Source of the DNA: Actinomyces sp. AC-20-1
GTDB taxonomy: Bacteria; Actinomycetota; Actinomycetes; Actinomycetales; Actinomycetaceae
Assembly (NCBI RefSeq): GCF_023369555.1
Contig: NZ_JACJVC010000010.1
Location: forward strand, 1-64,000
Direction: 5' to 3'
DNA length: 64,000 nucleotides
This document shows positions 7,929-16,042 of the stretch, piece after piece (position 1 is the first letter of the stretch; the number at the start of each line of letters is the position of its first letter). A model generated the notes under the pieces. That model did not search any database. It saw only the letters and a list, made by a program, of their open reading frames with translations, and was not told where the DNA came from. The translations under genes were made by a program, and so were the position numbers.

Positions 7929-8954
7929 ATGATCGACTTCCGCTACCACCTCGTCTCGCTCATCTCCGTCTTCCTCGCCCTGGCCGTCGGCGTCGTGCTC
8001 GGCGCCGGCCCGCTGCAGAACTCGCTGGGCACCGCGCTCAACGACCAGGTCTCCTCCCTGCGCGAGGACCGCAACCAGACCCAGGCACGCCTCGAGGCCA
8101 CCGAGAGCGCCGTCAACGAGCGCGACGAGTACATCATGTCCGCCGCCTCCTCCCTCCTGCCCGGCACGCTCCAGGGACGCGCCATCGCCCTCGTCATCCT
8201 GCCCGGGGCGCTGGGCGAGGACATCGACGCGACCTCCGCCGCCCTCGCGGAGGCCGGCGCCACCGTCGTCGGCCGCGTGAGCCTCACCAGCGCCTGGGTG
8301 CAGTCCTCCCGGGCCACCTACCGCTCCACCTACTCCGGCTCCGTCGCCGGGTACCTGGGCGGTGCCGCCTCCTCCGCCGAGGCCAACACCGTCCTGGGCC
8401 AGGCCCTGGCCGCCACCCTGACCGGCACGGACCAGAACGCCTCGACGCTCAGCGGCATGCTCACCGCCTCCGCCCAGGGGGCGGACCCGCTCATGACCGT
8501 CGACGCCGAGCTCACCGCACCGGCGGACGGCGTCGTCGTCATCGGCCCGCGTGCGAGCGAGACCGACGAGGACGGGGCCAGCGCCACCCCGACCGACGCC
8601 GAGGACCCCGCCGCCTGGACCGAGGCCATGGTGGGCCTCGCCTCGGCCGTGCCCACACTCGTCCTGGGCTCCGCGGAGGCGGGCACCGACCTCGTCGCCG
8701 GGCTGCGCACCGCCGCCGCACCCGTGTCCACCGTCGACTCCGTGGGCCAGGCCGCCGCCACGGTCTCCGTGCCCCTGGCCCTGGCCGAGGCCCTTGCCGG
8801 GGGGCGGGGCCACTACGGCTTCGACGACGGGGCCGACGCCGTCATGCCGGACGTCCCCGAGCCCACCGCCCAGGCGACGGGCCAGCCTGCTGAGCAGGCC
8901 CAGCCCGCTGCCGACCCGGCCCAGGCCCAGCCCTCCGAGGGGAGCGAGGGCTGA
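7929..8954 (+). CDS. steB: SteB/MctB-type envelope protein ('copper transporter' family)
   Basis: A 341-residue protein with the family N-terminus MIDFRYHLVSLISVFLALAV, giving one TM helix at residues 8-28. It is followed by a coiled-coil stretch (LNDQVSSLREDRNQTQARLE) and a mostly beta/alpha extracytoplasmic domain. The C-terminal 40 residues are Pro/Ala/Gln-rich. Rv1698 (MctB) was described as a porin-like copper-efflux protein; the corynebacterial homologue (SteB) was later shown to partner SteA in cell separation. The sequence favours the SteB reading, because one N-terminal helix plus coiled coil does not look like a beta-barrel. It is probably cotranscribed with steA. Confidence 0.85.
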   Translation: MIDFRYHLVSLISVFLALAVGVVLGAGPLQNSLGTALNDQVSSLREDRNQTQARLEATESAVNERDEYIMSAASSLLPGTLQGRAIALVILPGALGEDIDATSAALAEAGATVVGRVSLTSAWVQSSRATYRSTYSGSVAGYLGGAASSAEANTVLGQALAATLTGTDQNASTLSGMLTASAQGADPLMTVDAELTAPADGVVVIGPRASETDEDGASATPTDAEDPAAWTEAMVGLASAVPTLVLGSAEAGTDLVAGLRTAAAPVSTVDSVGQAAATVSVPLALAEALAGGRGHYGFDDGADAVMPDVPEPTAQATGQPAEQAQPAADPAQAQPSEGSEG

Positions 8955-8989
8955 GGCCCGGCAGCGCCCGGCACCCGCAGGCACGGCCC

Positions 8990-8995
8990 TAGCCT
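8990..8995 (+). promoter_or_regulatory. -10 element TAGCCT for a leaderless start
   Basis: TAGCCT ends 6 nt before the ATG at 9002. This spacing places the transcription start at or next to the start codon. No clear -35 hexamer is visible. The same arrangement recurs before nine other genes in the window. Confidence 0.6.
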
Positions 8996-9001
8996 GAGCC
9001 C

Positions 9002-9952
9002 ATGAGCACCCGAGCCACCACGCTGCCCGGCCCCCGTGGGCCACGGGCCCCCGTCGCCCTCATGGCCCTGACCGCGACCCTCCTGGGCAGCCGGGCCCTG
9101 CGCGCGCCGCGCTGGACCAAGAAGCACCTGGAGCGCACGAACTACCACGGCCGCACCGTGAGCCTGCGCGGAGGGGTCGGTGTCGCCCTCGGCACGCTCA
9201 CCGCCCCCTCCTGCGCCGGGGCCGTGCTCCACGACGCCGCCCGCCCTCGCACCGCGCTGCCCGCGGTCGCGGGCGTCGTCGCCGCCTCGGCCGGCGGGCT
9301 GGCCGGGCTGGTGGACGACCTCGACGCCGGGGCGCACGACGGCGACGCTCCCGCCAAGGGCCTGCGCGGCCACCTCGGCGCCCTGCGCGAGGGTCGGGTG
9401 ACCACCGGGGCCCTCAAGATCGCCGTCATCGGTGCCGGTGCGGTGGTCGCCGGGGGCCTCCTGGCGGCCGGGCGCCGCCCCGAGGAGGGGGCGCGAGGCG
9501 CGCGTGCAGCGGTCGGTGGGGCGGCCTGGGCGGTGGACGCGGCGACGAGCGCCGTCGTCATCGCCTCCTGGGCGAATGTCCACAACCTCCTCGACCTGCG
9601 CCCGGGCCGGGCCCTCAAGGCCGCCGCCCTGCTGTCGGTGCCACTCGTCGTCGCCCCGGGGCCCCGGGCGGCCGCCTGCCGGGCGCTGGCCACGGGGGCC
9701 CTGGCCACCTCGGTGGCTGCGCTGCCCGAGGACCTGGGCGAGGACACGATGCTGGGCGACACCGGCTCCAACGCCCTCGGCGCCCTCGTGGGCACCGCCC
9801 TGGCGGCCCACCCGGCCGTCGGCCTGCGCACGGTCGCCGCCCTGGTCGGCACGGGTCTCGTGCTCGCCAGCGAGAAGGTGTCCTTCAGCGGGGTCATCGC
9901 CCGTACCCCGCTCCTCAACGCCCTCGACACCCTGGGACGCCGTGCGCGCTGA
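9002..9952 (+). CDS. MraY/WecA-like polyprenyl-phosphate sugar-phosphate transferase homologue
   Basis: A 316-residue polytopic membrane protein. Motifs match a diverged glycosyltransferase family 4 (MraY/WecA) enzyme: TNYHGRTVSLRGG near 43-55, the Asp pair in AGLVDDLDAG near 102, KGLRGHLGALREGRVTTG near 120, NVHNLLDLRPGRALK near 195, and MLGDTGSNALGALVG near 251. Enzymes of this superfamily move a phospho-sugar from a nucleotide sugar to a polyprenyl phosphate at the cytoplasmic membrane face. Substrate is unknown. The protein lies between steB and a MurJ-like flippase gene, with its last 11 nt overlapping the latter. With the GT4 gene downstream this suggests assembly of a lipid-linked saccharide. 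The ATG is chosen because a -10 hexamer sits exactly 6 nt upstream. Confidence 0.75.
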   Translation: MSTRATTLPGPRGPRAPVALMALTATLLGSRALRAPRWTKKHLERTNYHGRTVSLRGGVGVALGTLTAPSCAGAVLHDAARPRTALPAVAGVVAASAGGLAGLVDDLDAGAHDGDAPAKGLRGHLGALREGRVTTGALKIAVIGAGAVVAGGLLAAGRRPEEGARGARAAVGGAAWAVDAATSAVVIASWANVHNLLDLRPGRALKAAALLSVPLVVAPGPRAAACRALATGALATSVAALPEDLGEDTMLGDTGSNALGALVGTALAAHPAVGLRTVAALVGTGLVLASEKVSFSGVIARTPLLNALDTLGRRAR

Positions 9953-11618
9953 GACCAGCCCGGCACCGGCCGGTGACGAGGACAGCCGGCCGGCGGGCGG
10001 CCGGGCCGGCGGGGGACTTGCCGGAGCCGCGGGGGGCGTCGCCGGCCTCACCCTCGTCTCACGGGCCCTCGGCTTCCTGCGCTGGGTCGTGCAGGCCTCC
10101 ACAGTCGGTGCCGGCACCGTCGCCGGCGCCTACGCCACCGCCAACCAGGTCCCCAACGTGCTCTACGAGGTCGTCGTCGGCGGCGCCCTGGCGGCCACGG
10201 TTGTCCCCCTGCTCGCGGCGGGGATCCAACGGGGTGAGACCGGGAGGACGAGCCGCACCGTCAACGGCCTGCTCGGCCTCGTGCTCGTGGTCCTCGTGCC
10301 CCTGGGCGCCCTGCTCGCCCTGGCCGCGGACCCGGTGGCGGGCCTCTTCCCCGTGTCCGTCGGCACCGACCCCGGGGCCCAGCGCGAGCTCGTCGCCTCC
10401 TTCCTGCGCATGTTCGCGCTCCAGGTGCCCCTCTACGGCATCGGCGTCGTCCTCACCGGGGCGCTGCAGGCCCACGGGTGCTTCACCTGGCCCGCGCTCA
10501 CCCCCATCGCCTCCAGCCTCGTCGTCATGGCCGCCTACGGCGCCTACGGGGTGATGACGGGAGGAAGGGACAGCGCCGGTCCCGCCGCCCTGCAGGTGCT
10601 CGGCTGGGGCACCACCGCTGGGGTCGCCGCCCTGAGCCTGCCGCTGCTGTGGCCGGCCCGCAGGCTGGGTCTGACCCTGCGGCCGAGCCTGCGCCTGGAC
10701 AGGGGGGTCCTGAGGCGGGTCCTGCAGCTGGGGGGCGCGGGCCTGCTCACCCTCCTGACGCAGCAGCTGAGCGTCCTCGTCGTCCTGGCCATGGCCCGCG
10801 CCGGCGGCGAGGCGGGCACCGTCGCCGTCTACCAGTACACCCAGGCCGTCTACCTCCTGCCGCACGCCGTGCTCGTCGTCCCGGTGGCCACCGTCCTCTA
10901 CCCGCGTCTGTCGGCCGTCTTCGACGGCGCCGGGCCGGCTCCCACCGCGGCACGGGCGCTGGCCGGCACCTCCACCGCGCTCGTCGTCGCCGTGGCCACT
11001 GCGGGCGCGGGCGCGCTGCTGGCCGTCAGCCCGGCCGCTGAGCGGTTCTTCGGCCTGCTCACCGACGTCGACGGCATGTCCCGGGCGCTGGCGGCCCTCG
11101 CCCCTGCGCTGGTCGGCTACGCGCTGCTCCACCAGGTCACCCGCGTCCTGTTCGCGGCCGGTTGCGCCCGGGGCGCCGCCCTCGCTGCGAGCACGGGGTG
11201 GCTGAGCGTCACCATCGTCTCCGTGCTCGCCGTCCGCCTGGCCGCACCCGGCGGGGGCGACGGCGCCGCCACCCTCCTGGCCCTGTCGGCGGGGCTGAGC
11301 ACCGGCATGTGCGTGGCCGGGACGGCGCTGCTCACGGCCCTGGCCCGCGCCCTGGGACCCTCCGTCCTGCGCCCGGTGCTCCGGTGCCTGGCGGCCGCGC
11401 TGCCCGTCGCCGCCGCCGGGGGCCTGGTCTGCCGCATACTCGTGGACAGGACGGCGAGCACCGCCTGGGCGCTCGTCCTCGCGCTGCTCACGGCGCTCCT
11501 CGTCGCGGCGGCGACGCTCGGAGCCGTCGCCGCTGTGGACCGGGACCTGCTGCCGGTGCTGCGGGGGCGGGCGCACGGCACCGGCACCCTCACCACACCG
11601 AGCCAGGAGAACGGATGA
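9942..11618 (+). CDS. MurJ/MviN-like lipid flippase
   Basis: A 558-residue MOP-superfamily membrane protein with about 14 hydrophobic segments. The family N-terminus is visible as LVSRALGFLRWVVQASTVGA near 40, then AYATANQVPNVLYEVVVGGA, the equivalent of the AFxxAfriPNllrrlfgeGA signature of MurJ. MurJ flips lipid II across the membrane. The main actinobacterial murJ usually lies elsewhere and carries a C-terminal pseudokinase domain, which this protein lacks, so this may be a second, specialised flippase. The GTG at 9942 is favoured because it overlaps the end of the preceding gene and gives a family-like N-terminus; the in-frame ORF extends further upstream into that gene. The stop overlaps the next ATG by 4 nt. 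Confidence 0.85.
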   Translation: MRAETSPAPAGDEDSRPAGGRAGGGLAGAAGGVAGLTLVSRALGFLRWVVQASTVGAGTVAGAYATANQVPNVLYEVVVGGALAATVVPLLAAGIQRGETGRTSRTVNGLLGLVLVVLVPLGALLALAADPVAGLFPVSVGTDPGAQRELVASFLRMFALQVPLYGIGVVLTGALQAHGCFTWPALTPIASSLVVMAAYGAYGVMTGGRDSAGPAALQVLGWGTTAGVAALSLPLLWPARRLGLTLRPSLRLDRGVLRRVLQLGGAGLLTLLTQQLSVLVVLAMARAGGEAGTVAVYQYTQAVYLLPHAVLVVPVATVLYPRLSAVFDGAGPAPTAARALAGTSTALVVAVATAGAGALLAVSPAAERFFGLLTDVDGMSRALAALAPALVGYALLHQVTRVLFAAGCARGAALAASTGWLSVTIVSVLAVRLAAPGGGDGAATLLALSAGLSTGMCVAGTALLTALARALGPSVLRPVLRCLAAALPVAAAGGLVCRILVDRTASTAWALVLALLTALLVAAATLGAVAAVDRDLLPVLRGRAHGTGTLTTPSQENG

Positions 11619-12736
11619 AGAGCACCGCCCATGACACGCCCGCCCGGCAGCTGAGGGTGCTGGAGCTGGCCGGCTCCGCCGCCGGGGGCGTGCGGGCCCA
11701 CCTGGCCGACTGCGCCCGCCTCCTGAGCGCAGGAGGACATGACGTCGTCGTCGCCGCCCCGGCCGCGGTCACCACCGGGGCGGACCTGGGGGGCGCGCGC
11801 GCCCGTGACCTGGAGATCGGCCCCCGACCCAGCCCCGGGGACGCCGCCCTCGTCAGCCGTATCGCCTACCTCGCGCGGCACGCCGACGCCGTCCACGCCC
11901 ACGGCCTGCGCGCCGGCGCCCTGGCCGCCCTCGCCCTGGGGCCGCGCCGTCGCCGTCGCCTCGTCGTCACCCTGCACAACCGGCCCGTCGGGGGACGGTC
12001 CACCACCGTCATCGGGGCCCGCCTGGAGGCGCTCGTGGCCGCCCGGGCCGACGCGGTGCTCGCCGTCAGCCCCGACCTCGCCGAGAACGTGCGCCGACGG
12101 GGGGCGCAGGACGTGGAGATCGCGGTCATCCCCGCCCCCACCCGGCTCAGTGGAGCCGCGGCCCCCGTCGCCTCCTCGATCGAGTCCGCCTGGCACGGCG
12201 CCGACCTCAGGCTCCTCACCGTGGCCCGGCTCGCACCCCAGAAGGGGCTCGACACGCTCCTGGACGCCGCCGCCCTGCTCGCCGAGCGCCTGCCCGCCTC
12301 CCAGGGCAGGCTCGTGTGGGCGGTGGCGGGCGCGGGCCCCCTCGAGGCCGTCCTGACCGGGCGGATCGCCTCCGAGAACCTGCCCGTGCGCCTGCTCGGG
12401 CGCCGCGAGGACGTCGCCGTGCTCATGCGGGCGGCGGACGTCGTCGTGCAGACCAGCCAGTGGGAGGGCCAGCCCCTCACCATCCAGGAGGCGCTGCGCG
12501 CCGGGGCCGCCGTCGTCGCCACGGACGTCGGCGGGACGGCCGTGACCGCGGGCGGGGGAGCGGTGCTCGTCGAGCCGAGCGCCGAGGCTCTGGCCCAGGC
12601 CGTCCACCACCTCCTGACGGACACCGCGGCGCTGGCCCGGGCGCGGGACGCCTCCCGGGAGGCTGCGGCCTCGCTGCCCGGTGAGCAGGCGCTCACCGCC
12701 CAGCTCGAGCGGGTCCTGCGGGGCGCCGGGGTCTGA
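11615..12736 (+). CDS. GT4-family (GT-B fold) glycosyltransferase
   Basis: A 373-residue glycosyltransferase. The N-terminal acceptor-side motif is AAGGVRAHLADCARLL near 22-37, and mid-protein is LLTVARLAPQKGLDTLLDAA near 205, where the donor domain begins. The C-terminal donor-binding motif is EGQPLTIQEALRAGAAVVAT near 288, equivalent to the EGxPxxxxEAxxxG (EX7E) motif of GT4 enzymes. These transfer a sugar from NDP-sugar to a lipid-linked or small acceptor; donor and acceptor cannot be read from sequence. The ATG overlaps the MurJ-like stop (ATGA), so the two are translationally coupled, supporting one pathway with the MraY-like gene. An in-frame extension to 11162 falls inside the flippase gene and was rejected. 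Confidence 0.88.
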   Translation: MKSTAHDTPARQLRVLELAGSAAGGVRAHLADCARLLSAGGHDVVVAAPAAVTTGADLGGARARDLEIGPRPSPGDAALVSRIAYLARHADAVHAHGLRAGALAALALGPRRRRRLVVTLHNRPVGGRSTTVIGARLEALVAARADAVLAVSPDLAENVRRRGAQDVEIAVIPAPTRLSGAAAPVASSIESAWHGADLRLLTVARLAPQKGLDTLLDAAALLAERLPASQGRLVWAVAGAGPLEAVLTGRIASENLPVRLLGRREDVAVLMRAADVVVQTSQWEGQPLTIQEALRAGAAVVATDVGGTAVTAGGGAVLVEPSAEALAQAVHHLLTDTAALARARDASREAAASLPGEQALTAQLERVLRGAGV

Positions 12737-12747
12737 GCGGACGACCG

Positions 12748-12753
12748 TAGACT
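12748..12753 (+). promoter_or_regulatory. Possible -10 TAGACT before the NUDIX gene
   Basis: TAGACT lies 11 nt after the glycosyltransferase stop and 49 nt before the NUDIX start. It could give a leader of about 40 nt that carries the clear GAGGAGG site at 12792-12798. No good -35 is seen. Confidence 0.35.
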
Positions 12754-12802
12754 CGACGCCGGACGCGCGCCGGCGGGGTGCGCCCCAGGTTGAGGAGGAC
12801 GT

Positions 12803-13486
12803 ATGGGCGGGTACCCGACCGGCAGCGCCGGGCAGCTGAGGGACGAGCGGGACGTGCGCCCGGTCTCCGGGACCGTGAGGGCGTGGACCGGGCCGATCTG
12901 CGCGGTCGACGACGAGCTCGTGCACCTGGCGCCCGAGGAGGCGCCCGTGCGGCGCCAGACCGTCCTGCACCACGACGCCGTCACGGTCGTCGCCCTGCGC
13001 GAGGGCCAGGAGTCCTCCCAGGAGGATGGCGCGGCCGAGATCCTCATGGTGCGCCAGTACCGTCATCCCGTGCGCGCCCGCCTGTGGGAGATCCCGGCGG
13101 GCCTGCTCGACGTCGAGGACGAGGAGCCCGTGGTGGCGGCTCAGCGCGAGCTGGCCGAGGAGACCGATCATGAGGCGGCGCGCTGGCACGTGCTCGCCGA
13201 CTACTTCGCCTCCCCGGGCTTCACGACCGAGGGCGTGCGCTGCTTCCTCGCCCGGGACCTGAGCGTCCTGACCGCTGACCGGCGCACCGTGCGCGAGGCG
13301 GAGGAGGCCGAGTTCGTGCCCGCATGGTTCCGGCTGGACGACGTCGTGACGGCCGTCCTCGGCGGCGGTGTCCACAACCCGGCGACCGTCGTCGGGGCGC
13401 TGGCCGCGCAGCGCGCCCGGGACCTGGGGTGGCGGGGCCTGCGCGAGCCCGACGCCCCTCGGCTGAACAGCCCCGTGAGCCTGTAG
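12803..13486 (+). CDS. NUDIX hydrolase, ADP-ribose pyrophosphatase type
   Basis: A 227-residue NUDIX enzyme. The Nudix box is in PAGLLDVEDEEPVVAAQREL followed by AEETDHEAA, at about residues 99-125. The core RELxEE is intact, but the usual first Glu is Asp and the Gly after EET is Asp. PAGLL before the box and the RQYRHPV motif upstream (MVRQYRHPVRARLWEI) are typical of ADP-ribose pyrophosphatases, which split ADP-ribose into AMP and ribose-5-phosphate. Rv1700, in the matching M. tuberculosis neighbourhood, is of this type. A strong GAGGAGG precedes the ATG by 4 nt. Confidence 0.9.
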   Translation: MGGYPTGSAGQLRDERDVRPVSGTVRAWTGPICAVDDELVHLAPEEAPVRRQTVLHHDAVTVVALREGQESSQEDGAAEILMVRQYRHPVRARLWEIPAGLLDVEDEEPVVAAQRELAEETDHEAARWHVLADYFASPGFTTEGVRCFLARDLSVLTADRRTVREAEEAEFVPAWFRLDDVVTAVLGGGVHNPATVVGALAAQRARDLGWRGLREPDAPRLNSPVSL

Positions 13487-13497
13487 GGGCACGGCGC

Positions 13498-13513
13498 CCC
13501 GGGCGCGCCCGGG
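13498..13513. terminator. GC-rich palindrome after the NUDIX gene
   Basis: CCCGGGCGCGCCCGGG is a perfect 16-bp palindrome 11 nt after the NUDIX stop, and GGGGC/GCCCC lies just before it. It could fold as a short terminator hairpin. There is no T run, and the effective loop would be tight, so confidence is limited. Confidence 0.4.
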
Positions 13514-13551
13514 AACCCGAGATGCGGTGCCCGCATGTCGGTCACCTCACG

Positions 13552-13567
13552 TTAAACGATTGACGAA
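13552..13567. promoter_or_regulatory. LacI-type operator half-match upstream of lacI-1
   Basis: TTAAACGATTGACGAA resembles the palindromes at 18934 and 18977: the right half CGATTGAC is identical and the left half is degenerate (TTAAACG against TCAATCG). It overlaps the putative -35 of the lacI-1 promoter, so autoregulation is plausible. Confidence 0.45.
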
Positions 13568-13588
13568 TCCGGGGGTCGCGTCCACACT
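13560..13588 (+). promoter_or_regulatory. Putative sigma70-type promoter of lacI-1
   Basis: -35 TTGACG (13560-13565), a 17-nt spacer, then -10 CACACT (13583-13588). The -35 lies within the operator-like sequence at 13552-13567. The start codon follows about 50 nt downstream. Confidence 0.45.
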
Positions 13589-13637
13589 GGGCTCACGAGT
13601 GAGCGCTCGGGACGTGAGGACGCGTGAGGAGGCGATG

Positions 13638-14645
13638 ATGCCCAACCTGGCCGAGGTGGCGCAGCGCGCGAAGGTGTCCACCGCCACCGCCTCGCTCGTC
13701 CTGTCCGGAAAGGACGTCGGCCGGGTCTCGCGCGCGACGGCCAAGCGCGTGCTCAGGGCCGCCACGGAGATCGGCTACGTGCGCAACGCCCTCGCCGCCG
13801 GCATGCGCAGCGGCCGCACCTCGTGCCTGGGCGTCGTCGCCGAGGGCGTCCTGTCCACCCCCTACGCCGTCGACATGATCAAGGCGGTCCTCACCGCCGC
13901 CGCCGAGCACGGGTGGTCCGTCATCCTCAACGACACCGGCGACGAGGGGCAGCGGGCCCACGAGGCCGTCCAGGAGATGCTCTCGCGCCAGGTCGACCAC
14001 GTCATCCAGGCGGCCATGTACCACCGGCGGGTCGACGTGCCCTCCGACCTGCCCGACGTCGTCGTCCTCAACGGCTTCGCCGACAGGCCGGGCGTGCCCT
14101 GCGTCGTGCCCGACGAGACCCGGGCGGCCTTCGAGGCGACCGAGCACCTCATCGCCCTCGGCCATACGCGCATCGCCCACATCACCGACACCTCGGGCGT
14201 GGTCGCCGTCGGGCTTCGCCTGCGCGGCTACCGCGACGCCCTGGAGGCCCACGCCATCGCCTACGACGAGCGCCGGGTCATCCGCGGCGGGGACGCGCCC
14301 GAGCAGGCCGACGCCTCGGCCCGCAGGCTGCTGGCCCTCAGACCGAGGCCGACGGCGGTCTTCTGCTTCAACGACGGCATGGCCGCCGGCGTCTACCGCC
14401 AGGCGTACCGCGCCGGCCTGCGCATCCCCGAGGACCTGTCCGTCGTCGGCTTCGACGACCTCACCCTCATCTCCACCAACCTCGACCCCGGCCTGACCAC
14501 GATGCGGCTGCCGCACTACGAGATGGCCGACTGGCTCACCAGAGCCGTCATCAACGACGGCCCCGGCGGCCTGCACAGCGGCATCACCCGGATGCCGTGC
14601 CGCATGGTTCACCGCGGCTCGACGGCGCCACCGCTCACGGCGTGA
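13638..14645 (+). CDS. LacI-family transcriptional regulator (fructan locus, lacI-1)
   Basis: A 335-residue repressor. The N-terminal helix-turn-helix NLAEVAQRAKVSTATASLVL is followed by the hinge-type segment ATAKRVLRAATEIGYVRN; a periplasmic-binding-protein-like sensor domain makes up the rest (VVGFDDLTLISTNLDPGLTT near its end). Two ATGs lie side by side at 13635 and 13638; GAGGAGG at 13626-13632 is better spaced for the second. The gene opens the fructan locus and reads towards the binding protein and permeases. The recognition helix departs from the common TVSRVLN (TASLVLS here), hinting at unusual operator specificity. The effector is unknown. Confidence 0.9.
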   Translation: MPNLAEVAQRAKVSTATASLVLSGKDVGRVSRATAKRVLRAATEIGYVRNALAAGMRSGRTSCLGVVAEGVLSTPYAVDMIKAVLTAAAEHGWSVILNDTGDEGQRAHEAVQEMLSRQVDHVIQAAMYHRRVDVPSDLPDVVVLNGFADRPGVPCVVPDETRAAFEATEHLIALGHTRIAHITDTSGVVAVGLRLRGYRDALEAHAIAYDERRVIRGGDAPEQADASARRLLALRPRPTAVFCFNDGMAAGVYRQAYRAGLRIPEDLSVVGFDDLTLISTNLDPGLTTMRLPHYEMADWLTRAVINDGPGGLHSGITRMPCRMVHRGSTAPPLTA

Positions 14646-14746
14646 CGCCGACCCCACGGACTCCGTCCCGGCCGGGACGGCGATCACCGCGTCCGGGCGC
14701 GCGAGCCCGGCGCTCACCCACCAGGTGACACACAAAGGAGTGCCCC

Positions 14747-16039
14747 ATGCTCACCAACCGTCGCACCTTCATCGGACTCAGCGCCGGCGCCGCCGTGGCC
14801 GCCACGCTCGCCGCCTGCTCCTCGCAGGCGGGCTCGGGGTCCTCCGGCTCCGGAGGCATCACCCTGTGGACCCACAACGGTGGCAACACCGAGGAGCTCG
14901 AGGTCGTCAATGCCGCGGTCACGGCCTTCAACGAGGCCAACCCCGACACCCCCGTGACACTCAAGTCCTTCCCCCAGGAGTCCTACAACGACTCCATCGC
15001 CGCCGCCGCCGTCAGCGGGGACCTGCCCGACATCCTCGACCTGGACGGCCCGATCATGCCCAACTGGGCGTGGGCCGGCTACCTCGCCCCGCTGAGCATC
15101 TCCGCCGATCTGGAGAGTTCCATCATGGACTCCGCCAAGGGCTACTGGAACGACACGCTCTACTCCGTCGGCCCCTACGACACCTCACTGTGCTTCCTCG
15201 CCCGCAAGTCGGCCATCGACGCCACCGGCCTGAGGATCCCCACGGTGGACGAGCCCTGGACCGGTGAGGAGTTCAACGACGCGCTGGCCAAGCTCGGCGC
15301 CCTGGAGCAGTACGACTTCGCCATCGACTTCTCCAACGCCGACGGCGCGGAGTGGTGGCCCTACGGCTACGCCCCCATGCTCCAGTCCTTCGGCGGCGAC
15401 CTCATCGACCGTCGGACCTTCGAGACGGCCGACGGCTTCCTCAACAACGACAAGGCCATCGCCTGGGGCACGTGGTTCCAGTCCTGCTTCGCCCAGGGCT
15501 ACGCCTCCCAGACGCCCAGCACCGACGGCCAGGACTTCCTCCAGGGCCGGGTGCCGCTGTACTACGCGGGAGGCTGGAAGGTCCTGCAGGCCCAGGAGGC
15601 CTTCGGCCAGGACGAGGTCCTCATCCTCCCGCCCGTGGACTTCGGCGAGGGCGCCCACGTCGGCGGCGGCTCCTGGCAGTGGGGCGTGTCCTCGACCTCC
15701 TCCAACCCCGAGGCCGCCAACAAGTTCATCGGGTTCCTCATGCAGGACGAGTACCTCGTGAGGTACTCCAACGCCATCGGCACCTTCCCCTCGGTTGAGT
15801 CCGCCACGCCCAAGACCGACTACTACGGCGAGGGCAAGCCGCTGGAGCCCGTCTACGAGATCGGCAAGAAGTACGCCCTGCTGCGCCCGGCCACCCCCGG
15901 CTACAAGGTCATCTCCTCCATCTTCGACAAGGCGGCCCGGGACATCGTCTCGGGGGCCGACGTCAAGACGACCCTCGACCAGGCCGTCAAGGACATCGAC
16001 GCCGACATCACCTCCAACAACGGCTACAAGGCCTCCTGA
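14747..16039 (+). CDS. Sugar ABC transporter substrate-binding lipoprotein 1
   Basis: A 430-residue family-1-type extracellular solute-binding protein. The signal peptide has a twin-arginine pattern (NRRTFIGLSAG) and a lipobox LAAC with Cys24 as lipidation site, so it is anchored outside the membrane. Body motifs such as ITLWTHNGGNTEELEVVN and VPLYYAGGWKVLQ are typical of carbohydrate-binding subunits. AAGGAG precedes the ATG by 7 nt. It is followed 3 nt later by the first permease, forming binding protein - permease - permease - glycosidase. No ATPase gene is present in the locus. The glycosidases nearby suggest a fructo-oligosaccharide, but the sugar is inferred. Confidence 0.9.
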   Translation: MLTNRRTFIGLSAGAAVAATLAACSSQAGSGSSGSGGITLWTHNGGNTEELEVVNAAVTAFNEANPDTPVTLKSFPQESYNDSIAAAAVSGDLPDILDLDGPIMPNWAWAGYLAPLSISADLESSIMDSAKGYWNDTLYSVGPYDTSLCFLARKSAIDATGLRIPTVDEPWTGEEFNDALAKLGALEQYDFAIDFSNADGAEWWPYGYAPMLQSFGGDLIDRRTFETADGFLNNDKAIAWGTWFQSCFAQGYASQTPSTDGQDFLQGRVPLYYAGGWKVLQAQEAFGQDEVLILPPVDFGEGAHVGGGSWQWGVSSTSSNPEAANKFIGFLMQDEYLVRYSNAIGTFPSVESATPKTDYYGEGKPLEPVYEIGKKYALLRPATPGYKVISSIFDKAARDIVSGADVKTTLDQAVKDIDADITSNNGYKAS

Positions 16040-16042
16040 GTT

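Noticed and set aside
7929-8954. Copper transporter function for the SteB/MctB homologue
   Set aside because: The name comes from the mycobacterial report; here the sequence has one TM helix plus coiled coil, no metal-binding Cys/Met/His cluster, and is paired with SteA.
11117-13492. 791-codon minus-strand frame opposite the flippase, GT4 and NUDIX genes
   Set aside because: Antisense shadow with no recognisable domain; three coupled plus-strand genes explain the region.
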